Assembly: GCF_041530365.1 (NCBI RefSeq)
Contig: NZ_CP168034.1
Span: forward strand, 1,798,001 to 1,862,000
Direction: 5' to 3'
DNA: 64,000 nucleotides
DNA from: Capnocytophaga sp. ARDL2
GTDB lineage: Bacteria > Bacteroidota > Bacteroidia > Flavobacteriales > Flavobacteriaceae
Shown here: one piece after another, positions 27,711-36,053 of the stretch
Position numbering within the stretch: position 1 is the first letter of the stretch
How the letters are laid out: each line of letters begins with the position of its first letter
Made by a program: the position numbers and the translations under genes
Notes under the pieces: generated by a model
The model's input: only the letters and a program-made list of their open reading frames with translations
The model's database searches: none
Told to the model about the DNA's origin: nothing

Positions 27711-27960
27711 ATTTCACGCTGATGAAGATAGATTTTTATTTTTTTCTATTGATTTTATTTTCACTAATTTTTTTTGATTTATCAAAAAAACAAAATCTGC
27801 GGTAATCTGCTTTAAATCGTAGGTTTAATCGTTTTTAAGTGTTGTTTTCTTAAATCATTTTAAAAAATCTGTGAGTATCTGCGTGAGACACAACCTGGTC
27901 TGCGACTACTCCTCTTTATAGAGGGGAAAGCGTGAGAAAAAAATCAAGATGATTTCAATG
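27711..27960. repeat. Composite dispersed repeat, modules a and b
   Basis: Module a (27711-27889) begins tttcacgctgatgaagatag and ends aatctgtgagtatctgcgtg, so its ends are imperfect inverted copies of each other. Its interior (gatttatcaaaaaaac, aatctgctttaaa, gtaggttta) recurs at 39646 (inverted) and 51418. Module b (27890-27960) has a small hairpin cctct / agagg followed by gggaaagcgtgag and gatgatttcaatg. It recurs at 39819-39905. Together they fill the 309-bp gap after the helicase. Confidence 0.7.
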
Positions 27961-27967
27961 ATTCATT

Positions 27968-28290
27968 ATGGACAGACCAAGAATAAATATTGAAAAATTA
28001 GAGAAAAGACCTACACAGTAAATGAAAGGTTAGATCAGAGTATGGAAAAGAAGGTTCTGCTGAAAGAGAGCAATTTGAAAATGAAGCCATGGATTTTTAT
28101 GCTTCTCAAATTTTTTATTTTAGCAGAAAAGAAGCAAAACTTACTCAAAAAGATTTATCAGAAAAAAACAGGAATAGACAAAAGTTATATTTCTATAATT
28201 GAAAACGGATTGGTTCAACCTACAGTTGGTACTTTTTTAAAACTACTCAACGCAATGGGATTGAGATTTGATGTTGGTAAAATAGCATAA
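27968..28290 (+). pseudogene. Decayed XRE-family antitoxin/regulator
   Basis: Pieces of one protein appear in different frames. INIEKLEK is followed by YTVNERLDQS, then GKEGSAEREQFENEAMDFYA, then SQIFYFSRKEAKLTQKDLSE, and finally KTGIDKSYISIIENGLVQPT and VGTFLKLLNAMGLRF. The last part is a helix-turn-helix of the XRE type usually encoded beside HigB/RelE toxins. At least three frameshifts separate the pieces: near 28009, near 28040 and in an A run near 28167. No toxin gene is readable upstream. The 82-codon open frame from 28042 is a mixture of frames, not the native protein. Confidence 0.75.
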
Positions 28291-28330
28291 ATTCCTTATT
28301 TTTGGATATTTTTAAAATAAAAATTAAATA

Positions 28331-29353
28331 ATGAAAATACTTATTACAGGAGGATTGGGATTTATAGGATCACATACTGTGGTTTCGTTAGTTGAAAACG
28401 GTTTTACTCCTATTATTATAGACAATTGTAGCAATTCTTCAGAAGAGGTTTTAATGCAAATCGAAACCATCATAGGCAAACCTTTGACATTTTATAAAGA
28501 AGATGTAACCGATGGATTGGCATTAGACAGAATTTTTACTACCGAAAAAGACATCAAAGGCGTAATTCACTTTGCTGCGGCAAAAGCGGTGGGAGAGAGT
28601 GTGGAAAATCCTTTGAAATACTATCATAACAACATTACAGGATTGGTGCAATTGCTTACCATAATGCAAAATCACCAAGTAAACAATATGATTTTCAGTT
28701 CATCTTGTACGGTTTATGGTCAGGTAGAAAAAATGCCGATTACCGAAGATGCACCTGTACAAGCTCCGATATCGCCGTATGGAAACACCAAAAAAGTAGG
28801 AGAGGAGATTATACAAGATGTGGCAAAGAGCAGTGATTTACAAGCTATTTTGTTGAGGTATTTCAATCCGATTGGAGCTCATCCCTCTGCATTGATAGGG
28901 GAATTGCCTTTGGGAGTTCCGCAAAATTTATTACCTTTTATTACGCAAACTGCGGTAGGAATTAGAGAAAAACTCTCTGTTTTTGGTAGTGATTATCCAA
29001 CGCCAGATGGTACATGTATTCGCGATTATATCCATGTGTTGGACTTGGCAGATGCTCATGTGATTGCCCTAAAACGATTGATGAATCAACAACAAGAATC
29101 GAATATAGAAATTTACAACATAGGCACAGGAAAAGGAACTTCGGTGTTGGAAATGATTACTGCTTTTGAAGAAGTTACTCAACAATCCTTGCCTTATGAA
29201 ATGGCACCAAGACGCGAAGGCGACACCACGATTGCATTTGCCGATACCACTTTGGTAAACGAAAAATTGGGTTGGAAAGCACAGCGAACATTGGAAGAAT
29301 CACTGGACAGTGCTTGGAAATGGCAGTTAAATATCAGTAATAAAACGCTATAA
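28331..29353 (+). CDS. galE: UDP-glucose 4-epimerase
   Basis: A 340-residue extended SDR enzyme: ITGGLGFIGSHTVVSLVENG (NAD-binding), FAAAKAVGESVENPLKYY, SSSCTVYGQ and SPYGNTKKVGEEI with the YxxxK catalytic pair (about 148-152). The C-terminal PLGVPQNLLPFITQTAVG and RDYIHVLDLADAHV complete the GalE signature. It interconverts UDP-glucose and UDP-galactose for surface glycans. The following gene starts directly at its stop codon. Confidence 0.93.
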   Translation: MKILITGGLGFIGSHTVVSLVENGFTPIIIDNCSNSSEEVLMQIETIIGKPLTFYKEDVTDGLALDRIFTTEKDIKGVIHFAAAKAVGESVENPLKYYHNNITGLVQLLTIMQNHQVNNMIFSSSCTVYGQVEKMPITEDAPVQAPISPYGNTKKVGEEIIQDVAKSSDLQAILLRYFNPIGAHPSALIGELPLGVPQNLLPFITQTAVGIREKLSVFGSDYPTPDGTCIRDYIHVLDLADAHVIALKRLMNQQQESNIEIYNIGTGKGTSVLEMITAFEEVTQQSLPYEMAPRREGDTTIAFADTTLVNEKLGWKAQRTLEESLDSAWKWQLNISNKTL

Positions 29354-29773
29354 ATGAAAACTTTTGTACAAAAAATAGTTTCAACAGATAAGATTTTCAC
29401 ATTAAACCATCAGGAAGAAGTCGCATTTGTAGGTTCCAATTTGTTTACCATGAATGATGGTTCACCAGTGCCTGTATGGTGTTTTTGGTCGGATGAAAAT
29501 TTAGCAAGAAAACACAAACAAGCCGATTGGTCATCATTTGAAGTTATGGAAATTCCGTTGGGAAATTTTTTAGAAGATATATTGGTATCGATTACCAACG
29601 AAGGATATATTGTAGGATTTGATTTTAACGAAGAATTAATCGGAACCGAAGTCGATCCCATAGATTTGCTATTGGAAATCATTACCCAATTGAAAGCCAA
29701 CCATCAATCGGTAGAATTTGAATATTTCAAAGACCTAAATGATTTAGAAACCCAAGCGAGGAAATTGTTGTAA
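29354..29773 (+). CDS. DUF2750 family protein
   Basis: A 139-residue cytoplasmic protein. VWCFWSDENLARKHKQADWS and EVMEIPLGNFLEDIL match the DUF2750 pattern. A C-terminal extension (SVEFEYFKDLNDLETQARKL) is present. Function is unknown. The ATG immediately follows the galE stop, so expression is coupled. A terminator ends the unit. Confidence 0.72.
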   Translation: MKTFVQKIVSTDKIFTLNHQEEVAFVGSNLFTMNDGSPVPVWCFWSDENLARKHKQADWSSFEVMEIPLGNFLEDILVSITNEGYIVGFDFNEELIGTEVDPIDLLLEIITQLKANHQSVEFEYFKDLNDLETQARKLL

Positions 29774-29791
29774 AATTCATCAATATAATAT

Positions 29792-29825
29792 TGAGACTGT
29801 CGAATTTCAGATAGTCTCATTTTTT
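29792..29825 (+). terminator. Terminator after galE-DUF2750
   Basis: 7-bp stem tgagact / agtctca, which can be extended through the 14-base loop by weak pairs, followed by six Ts. Confidence 0.72.
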
Positions 29826-30002
29826 ATGTAAATATGAAATTAAAGGTAAACAATATGATTCATTCACACATAGCTCAACTTTTTATTAAAATTATTTTGA
29901 ATGATAATTACTATTATGTAAAATAGAACATTTTGAAACCGAAAGTTTATGTTATTTACATAGCTCCTTTAGATAAAGTTTTTATTTTTACGACCTAAGA
30001 TT

Positions 30003-30010
30003 TAATTTTG
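30003..30010 (+). promoter_or_regulatory. Candidate -7 element for the EamA transporter
   Basis: TAATTTTG fits TAnnTTTG and lies 16 bp before the ATG at 30027. The 253 bp upstream otherwise holds only the galE-DUF2750 terminator. Confidence 0.35.
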
Positions 30011-30026
30011 CAGAAATATTGATATT

Positions 30027-30887
30027 ATGGAATTATTAGTCGTAAGTATTTTGTGTAGTGTTTCGGTTGGAGTGTTGTTTAAATTTGCTAAACTCAATTT
30101 TTCACAATTGCTTTGGGTTTTGTTTTTTGGATATATCGTTTGTTTTTTGGCTGGATATTTTTTGTTAGTTGATACGTCAGTTATTGAGTTTTTAAATAGT
30201 TTTTCTAACCTTAAATGGCAAGAATATTCTTTTATATTTATTCTCTCACTTATATTACCTTATGTTTTTATTTCTCTGCAAAAATCTATAGTTACACAAG
30301 GTGTTGCAAAAACTGATTTGGTACAACGAATGTCATTGTTGATTCCGATTTTGGCGAGTTTTAGGATTTTTAAAGAACAATTTTCATGGAATAAATTGGT
30401 TGCAATACTATTCGGTTTTGTCAGTATTTTTTTAATTCTCAACAAACAAGGTTCAGACGTTAAAAACAATGATTTTAAACCTCTTATTATCGTATTTTTA
30501 GGTTATGGAATCGTTGATGTTCTCTTTAAATTTTTGACTACACTTCCTTTCAAGACTTTGTTAACATTTATCTTTTTAGGTTGTCTTATATCAACTCTAT
30601 TTTATATAATATTGAAAAAACTAACATTTTCTTGGAAATCTTTACCTATTGGTTTCGCTTTAGGAATATTAAATTTTACTAATATATTTACTTATTTATC
30701 AGCTCATAAAGCTATGAAAGATGCCCCTACTATCGTATTTACTAGTATGAATTTAGGTGTTATCTGCTTGGGTGCATTGGTGGGAGTTTTAATTTTTAAA
30801 GAAAAACTTTCAAAATTGAATTTTATTGGAATTATTTCTGCAATTTTTGCGATTATCATTTTGAATTTTAAATTATTGTTTAGCTAA
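30027..30887 (+). CDS. EamA-like (DMT superfamily) transporter
   Basis: A 286-residue protein with about ten membrane helices in two five-helix halves, starting MELLVVSILCSVSVGVLFKF. FKEQFSWNKLVAILFGFVSI (end of the first half) and FKEKLSKLNFIGIISAIFAI (end of the second half) are the duplicated EamA signature. Substrate is unknown; family members export amino acids or metabolites. It is a single-gene unit. The base composition is more T-rich than its neighbours, as expected for a membrane protein. Confidence 0.8.
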   Translation: MELLVVSILCSVSVGVLFKFAKLNFSQLLWVLFFGYIVCFLAGYFLLVDTSVIEFLNSFSNLKWQEYSFIFILSLILPYVFISLQKSIVTQGVAKTDLVQRMSLLIPILASFRIFKEQFSWNKLVAILFGFVSIFLILNKQGSDVKNNDFKPLIIVFLGYGIVDVLFKFLTTLPFKTLLTFIFLGCLISTLFYIILKKLTFSWKSLPIGFALGILNFTNIFTYLSAHKAMKDAPTIVFTSMNLGVICLGALVGVLIFKEKLSKLNFIGIISAIFAIIILNFKLLFS

Positions 30888-30926
30888 ACGTTCAGTTTTG
30901 AATAAACTTTTTTCAATTAAAATGAT

Positions 30927-30934
30927 TAAATTTG
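30927..30934 (+). promoter_or_regulatory. Candidate -7 element for uvrA
   Basis: TAAATTTG fits TAnnTTTG and lies 16 bp before the uvrA ATG. The nearest TTG upstream (30898-30900) is 26 bp away, slightly beyond the usual spacing. Confidence 0.4.
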
Positions 30935-30950
30935 CGTTTTATACTTATTC

Positions 30951-33749
30951 ATGAAAAAATCAATCGATTCTTTAGATACTAAGAAATTTATCCTTATTAA
31001 AGGAGCTCATATTCACAATCTTAAAAATGTTGATGTTGCCATTCCACGCAATCAGTTTGTGGTGGTTACGGGGCTTTCGGGTTCGGGAAAATCGAGTTTG
31101 GCGTTTGATACGCTTTATGCCGAAGGACAAAGACGCTATGTGGAAAGCTTGTCTTCTTATGCAAGACAGTTTTTAGGTCGTATCGACAAACCCAAAGTAG
31201 AATACATCAAGGGAATTTCTCCAGCAATTGCTATCGAACAGAAAGTCAATACGGTAAATGCTCGTTCGACTGTGGGAACTTCAACGGAAATTTACGATTA
31301 TCTAAAATTGTTGTATGCCAGAATTGGCAAAACCTACTCCCCTATTTCTGGTCAGGAGGTGAAAAAACACACGGTTTCTGATGTCATTGATGTGGTAAAA
31401 TCATTGGATTTAGAGTCGAAATGGTTGCTCCTTGCTCCTATTGTTCCTCACACTGATCGTACATTCGAAAAACAATTACAATTAGCTCTACAACAGGGAT
31501 ATGCAAGAGTTTTGTATCAGAATGAAATGTTGAGATTAGATGATTTTTTGGAAAATCTTCCGAAAAATATAACTAAAAACGACATTTTTCTCATCATCGA
31601 CCGATTGATTATCAAAAACGACGAAGATTTTTTCAACCGATTGTCCGATGCAGTGCAAACGGCTTTTCACGAAGGAAAAGGACAATTGTATTTACAAGAA
31701 TTAAATGGAAATAAAAAACTGTCATTCAATAATTTATTTGAATTAGACGGCATTTCCTTTTTAGAGCCTTCGACCCATTTATTTTCGTTCAACAATCCCT
31801 ACGGAGCTTGTCCTTCGTGCAATGGTTTTGGAAATATCGTGGGTATCGACAAAGATTTGGTAGTTCCAAATACCTCATTATCAATCTATGAAAATGCAAT
31901 TTTTCCTTGGCGAGGCGAATCTATGAGTCAATTTAGAGATCAATTGGTTCGCAATGCAAATAAATTCGATTTTCCTATACATCGTCCGTTTTACGAATTG
32001 ACTGAAGAGCAAAAGCAATTGCTATGGACTGGAAATAAACACTTTACAGGTTTGAATGCGTTTTTCAAAGAATTGGAAGACAATATTTACAAAATTCAAT
32101 ACCGTGTGATGCTTTCTCGATACAGAGGAAAAACCACTTGTACAGAATGTAATGGAAAACGATTGAGAAAAGAGGCAAATTATGTGAAAATCAATGGGAA
32201 AAGTATCTCAGAATTGGTCGATTTGCCGATTATTGATTTGATAACATTTTTCAAAAACATTCAATTAAACCTTTACGAACAAAAAGTTGCTAAAAGGCTA
32301 TTGCTCGAAATCAACAATCGATTGGAATATTTATCGTCGGTTGGTTTGGATTATTTAACCTTGAATAGAAATTCCTCTACCCTTTCAGGTGGTGAATCTC
32401 AACGAATTAACTTAGCAACTTCATTGGGAAGTTCACTTGTGGGTTCGATGTATATTTTAGATGAACCAAGTATTGGATTGCATTCCAAAGATTCTGAAAA
32501 ATTAATCAAAGTGTTAAGAAATCTTCAAATATTGGGCAACACGGTGATTGTGGTAGAGCATGATGAAGATGTGATGAAAGCAGCAGACCAAATCATTGAT
32601 ATTGGACCAGAAGCTGGTGCTTTGGGAGGCGAATTGGTGGCTCAAGGTACTTTTGAAGAATTGCTAAAAACCAATACTTTGACAGCTGAATATCTCAATG
32701 GAAAAAGAGAAATTGCTGTTCCAAAAATCAGAAGAAAATCTATTAATTATGTAGAAATACTCGGTACGAGAGAAAACAATTTGAAAAACATCGATGTAAA
32801 AATTCCTTTGGATTGTTTGACGGTGATTTCGGGAGTTTCTGGAAGTGGAAAAAGTACGCTCATCAAAAAAATAGCCTACCCTGCCCTACAGAAAAAAATC
32901 CTCAATACAGGAGAAAAACCTGGAGAATTCAATCAATTGAAAGGTTCGTTTTCGCATATCAAACAATTGGAATTTGTCGATCAAAATCCCATAGGAAAAA
33001 GTTCGCGCTCCAATCCTATTTCATACATCAAAGCCTATGATGAAATTCGTGATTTGTATGCCAAATTGCCTTTGTCTAAAAACAGAAATTACCAACCAAA
33101 ACATTTTTCTTTCAATGTAGATGGCGGAAGATGTGAGGTTTGTAAAGGCGATGGGGAAATCACGGTAGAAATGCAATTTATGGCAGATGTACACCTCGAA
33201 TGCGAGGCATGTGCAGGAAAAAGATTCAAGCGAGAAGTGTTGGAAGTGCAGTTTGAAGGAAAAAATATATTCGACATCTTGCAAATGACGGTGGACGAAG
33301 CGGTGCAATTCTTTTCAACCCACAATCAACAAAAAATTGCCGATAAAATCTTGACTTTGCAAGAAGTAGGATTGGGATATATCCAATTAGGACAATCCTC
33401 TTCTACCCTTTCAGGCGGTGAAGCACAGCGAATTAAGTTGGCTTCGTTTCTCGGAAAGGGAAATGCCAAAGAAAAAATATTGTTCATTTTTGACGAACCT
33501 ACCACTGGATTGCATTTTCACGATGTAAACAAGTTATTGACAAGTTTTCAAGCCCTGATAGAAAAAGGACATTCTATTTGGGTCATCGAACACAATTTGG
33601 ATTTAATCAAATGTGCCGATTATCTCATCGACATGGGACCAGAAGGCGGAAACAAAGGCGGTGAAGTGGTAGCCTGTGGCACTCCAGAAGAAGTAGCCAA
33701 TAATCCTAAATCTGTAACGGGAAGGTATTTGAAAGATAAATTGGTTTAA
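30951..33749 (+). CDS. uvrA: Excinuclease ABC subunit A
   Basis: A 932-residue protein with two ABC ATPase halves. The first has GLSGSGKSSLAFDTLYAEGQ (about 42-61), a zinc module (CPSCNGFG, CTECNGKR) and LSGGESQRINLA with DEPSIGLH. The second has GVSGSGKSTLIKKIAYPAL, CEVCKGDGEI with CEACAGKRF, and LSGGEAQRIKLA with DEPTTGLH. UvrA finds bulky DNA lesions and loads UvrB, whose gene lies at 60448-62460. Flavobacteria often have two UvrA paralogues; which one this is cannot be decided here. Confidence 0.93.
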   Translation: MKKSIDSLDTKKFILIKGAHIHNLKNVDVAIPRNQFVVVTGLSGSGKSSLAFDTLYAEGQRRYVESLSSYARQFLGRIDKPKVEYIKGISPAIAIEQKVNTVNARSTVGTSTEIYDYLKLLYARIGKTYSPISGQEVKKHTVSDVIDVVKSLDLESKWLLLAPIVPHTDRTFEKQLQLALQQGYARVLYQNEMLRLDDFLENLPKNITKNDIFLIIDRLIIKNDEDFFNRLSDAVQTAFHEGKGQLYLQELNGNKKLSFNNLFELDGISFLEPSTHLFSFNNPYGACPSCNGFGNIVGIDKDLVVPNTSLSIYENAIFPWRGESMSQFRDQLVRNANKFDFPIHRPFYELTEEQKQLLWTGNKHFTGLNAFFKELEDNIYKIQYRVMLSRYRGKTTCTECNGKRLRKEANYVKINGKSISELVDLPIIDLITFFKNIQLNLYEQKVAKRLLLEINNRLEYLSSVGLDYLTLNRNSSTLSGGESQRINLATSLGSSLVGSMYILDEPSIGLHSKDSEKLIKVLRNLQILGNTVIVVEHDEDVMKAADQIIDIGPEAGALGGELVAQGTFEELLKTNTLTAEYLNGKREIAVPKIRRKSINYVEILGTRENNLKNIDVKIPLDCLTVISGVSGSGKSTLIKKIAYPALQKKILNTGEKPGEFNQLKGSFSHIKQLEFVDQNPIGKSSRSNPISYIKAYDEIRDLYAKLPLSKNRNYQPKHFSFNVDGGRCEVCKGDGEITVEMQFMADVHLECEACAGKRFKREVLEVQFEGKNIFDILQMTVDEAVQFFSTHNQQKIADKILTLQEVGLGYIQLGQSSSTLSGGEAQRIKLASFLGKGNAKEKILFIFDEPTTGLHFHDVNKLLTSFQALIEKGHSIWVIEHNLDLIKCADYLIDMGPEGGNKGGEVVACGTPEEVANNPKSVTGRYLKDKLV

Positions 33750-33902
33750 TGCTTTTGGTGTTTACCTGTCCTGCCAAATATGGGAGACACTTTGTGTGTT
33801 TATAAGTATCAAAAATTTCATAATAAAACATCAAATAATGATTGTTTAAAAAATAATAAATTTTTACATTCGCGAACAATTAAAAAAATAACGGAATAAT
33901 AA

Positions 33903-34242
33903 CAACATAAAAGACATATAAAAAATAGCGTTTCGCTTAAAATATTCCTGCTTAGAAAATACGACCAATATTTAATAAAGTACAGGAAAGTGGAAAGTAG
34001 ATACGCCTGTGGTTTCTCTTATAAAATTGGAAATGGTGAAACAAAATTAATTGAAAATGAATTTTATATAGCTTCAATTTCTAATCTACCTTCAGATATT
34101 ATTTTTCTCTTATAAAAATTCTGATGATTGTAAAAGTAATAAAACAATAAAAGTTAAATTCCCTAAAAATCAATCTAATAATAATTATTATATCAAATAT
34201 AAATACAATGATTTAGATAGAATAAATGGCATAGTTTATTAA
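33903..34242 (+). pseudogene. Decayed small open frame, unknown
   Basis: From 33903 an ATG-less frame runs through SVSLKIFLLRKYDQYLIKYR, VESRYACGFSYKIGNGETKL and IENEFYIASISNLPSDIIF. After a one-base shift near 34110 it continues FSYKNSDDCKSNKTIKVKFP and YYIKYKYNDLDRINGIVY to a stop at 34242. Protein-like composition continues across the shift and a strong terminator follows, suggesting a broken gene rather than chance. No family is recognised. The rest of 33750-34613 holds nothing else I can support apart from short phrases such as tctgtgcctctgtgg-like repeats near 34460. Confidence 0.4.
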
Positions 34243-34248
34243 TTTCAT

Positions 34249-34300
34249 AACTTCGCCAAAGTATTAACTAAAAGGTTAGTAACTTTGGCGAAGTTTTTTA
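34249..34300 (+). terminator. Strong terminator after the decayed frame
   Basis: 14-bp perfect stem aacttcgccaaagt / actttggcgaagtt, with an inner attaac / ttagt pairing and a run of six Ts. It starts 6 bp after the stop of the decayed frame. Confidence 0.85.
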
Positions 34301-34613
34301 TTTACTTTTGTTAAAATAGTAAAAAGCAATTAAAACGAAGAATTTGGACAACACAAAATATTTAATGTAAATTTGCTCAAAATTCTATAATAAACATTCT
34401 ATGATTCTCTGTTGAATAATTTTATATTTAACAGGGTAAACTCAAAAAAGCGAAACGTCTCTGTTCCTCTGTGGTTAAAAATAATAAAGAAAACTATGTG
34501 TTCTATGATTTCTATGTGCTTAAAATTCTAGAGCGTAGCGATTTATAAATTAGTGAAAATCTGCGTAATCTGCGAGAGAATAAAAAAGTAAAGCGTTTAA
34601 AAATTAATCAATA

Positions 34614-35261
34614 ATGAAAAAAGAAGAAAAAGTACAGTTTGTAATCGATACATTAGAGCGTTTGTATCCCAATCCGCCAATACCACTCGATCATAAAGAC
34701 CCTTATACTTTGTTGATTGCCGTGTTGCTTTCGGCTCAGTGTACAGACGAACGCGTAAATAAAATCACGCCTTTGTTGTTTAAAAAAGCAGACAATCCCT
34801 ACGATATGGTAAAACTCTCTTTGGAAGAAATCGCCGACATCATCCGCCCATGCGGATTAACCCCGATGAAATCTAAAGGAATTTTAGGACTAAGTCATAT
34901 TTTGATAGAAAAACACAACGGTCAAGTACCGGCAGATTTCGCCGCTTTGGAAGAATTACCAGCCGTAGGACACAAAACAGCCTCTGTAGTGATGTCTCAG
35001 GCGTTTGATATACCAGCCTTTCCTGTCGATACACACATTCACCGATTGATGTACCGATGGAATCTTTCCAACGGAAAAAGTGTAGAACAAACCGAAAAAG
35101 ATGCCAAGCGTTTATTCCCAAAAGAATTGTGGAACAAACTGCATTTGCAAATCATTTATTACGCAAGAGAATATTCTCCAGCACGCAATTGGAAACTCGA
35201 AAACGATACCATTACTTTGAAGATTGGTCGAAAAACTGTATTAAATTATCACTTAAAATAA
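34614..35261 (+). CDS. nth: Endonuclease III-like DNA glycosylase
   Basis: A 215-residue HhH-GPD protein: LLSAQCTDERVNKITPLLF, ADIIRPCGLTPMKSKGI, LEELPAVGHKTASVVMSQAF with the catalytic Lys, and FPVDTHIHRLMYR with the catalytic Asp. It excises oxidised pyrimidines and nicks DNA. The C-terminus is YYAREYSPARNWKLENDTIT and on to the end without cysteines, so the C-x6-C-x2-C-x5-C iron-sulphur cluster of classical Nth is missing. The window's MutY keeps its cluster. Confidence 0.88.
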   Translation: MKKEEKVQFVIDTLERLYPNPPIPLDHKDPYTLLIAVLLSAQCTDERVNKITPLLFKKADNPYDMVKLSLEEIADIIRPCGLTPMKSKGILGLSHILIEKHNGQVPADFAALEELPAVGHKTASVVMSQAFDIPAFPVDTHIHRLMYRWNLSNGKSVEQTEKDAKRLFPKELWNKLHLQIIYYAREYSPARNWKLENDTITLKIGRKTVLNYHLK

Positions 35262-35422
35262 AAATACTTAAGTTATTGATAATTAGCAAATATATATTCA
35301 ACTATAAATAAAATCTATCGAGTAGATTTTCATTTTTTAATAATAAATCAACTGTTGATAAATGGTTGATTTTTTTTATTTTCAAACTTACTTTTCTTAT
35401 TTTTTTATTTCTAAACATTGAT

Positions 35423-35430
35423 TATATTTG
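35423..35430 (+). promoter_or_regulatory. Candidate -7 element for the thioredoxin-lepA unit
   Basis: TATATTTG fits TAnnTTTG and lies 28 bp before the ATG at 35459. No matching TTG was found. Confidence 0.4.
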
Positions 35431-35458
35431 TCGTATTATTTCACAATAAACATCACAA

Positions 35459-36049
35459 ATGAAAACTATATTCAATCAAGCCTACGAACAATCGATGTCT
35501 TATCAAGAATTTCTTGATTTGATGGACGAAAAAATCAAAGATGGACTTTCTACAGGACACGAACAAAATGAAATCTTGAGCAATTTTACTAAATTGAACC
35601 GTTCGCGTATGAAACGCGTTACCAAAACTGTAGAATTGTTGCCAGAATTGACCGAAAAAATCCAAAATATCACCGAAAAACAAATTTGGTTGGTACTTAC
35701 GGAAAGTTGGTGTGGCGATGCGGCTCAATCAGTACCTGTACTTAATTTGATTGCTGAAAGTTCGCCTAATATAGAATTGCGAATTGTATTGAGAGACGAC
35801 AACGACCCTTTGATGCAACAATATTTGACAAACGGTGGGCGTTCAATCCCTAAATTAATCGCAATTGATGCCTCTAAAGAAAACGAATTGTTTACTTGGG
35901 GACCTCGACCAGAAAAAGGCACTGCTTTTTTCTTGGAACAAAAAGAAAAGTTTGGTGGAGTTACTGCCGAAGTGAAAGAGGCATTGCAAAAATGGTACAA
36001 CGACGACCAAGGACAAAGTTTACAACAGGATATTTTGAAACAATATTAA
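35459..36049 (+). CDS. Thioredoxin-fold protein with CGDA active-site motif
   Basis: A 196-residue cytoplasmic protein. [20 protein letters not shown] (about 81-100) has the thioredoxin strand-helix turn, but the second cysteine is replaced by alanine (C-G-D-A). [11 protein letters not shown] gives the cis-proline loop. The single cysteine rules out a classical disulphide exchange; a monothiol role is inference. It lies 4 bp upstream of lepA, a linkage I have no functional explanation for. Confidence 0.82.
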   Translation: MKTIFNQAYEQSMSYQEFLDLMDEKIKDGLSTGHEQNEILSNFTKLNRSRMKRVTKTVELLPELTEKIQNITEKQIWLVLTESWCGDAAQSVPVLNLIAESSPNIELRIVLRDDNDPLMQQYLTNGGRSIPKLIAIDASKENELFTWGPRPEKGTAFFLEQKEKFGGVTAEVKEALQKWYNDDQGQSLQQDILKQY

Positions 36050-36053
36050 TTCA

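Noticed and set aside
28042..28290. Intact 82-codon XRE regulator
   Set aside because: Only the second half matches the helix-turn-helix family; the first half is out of frame with the conserved sequence, so it is part of a pseudogene.
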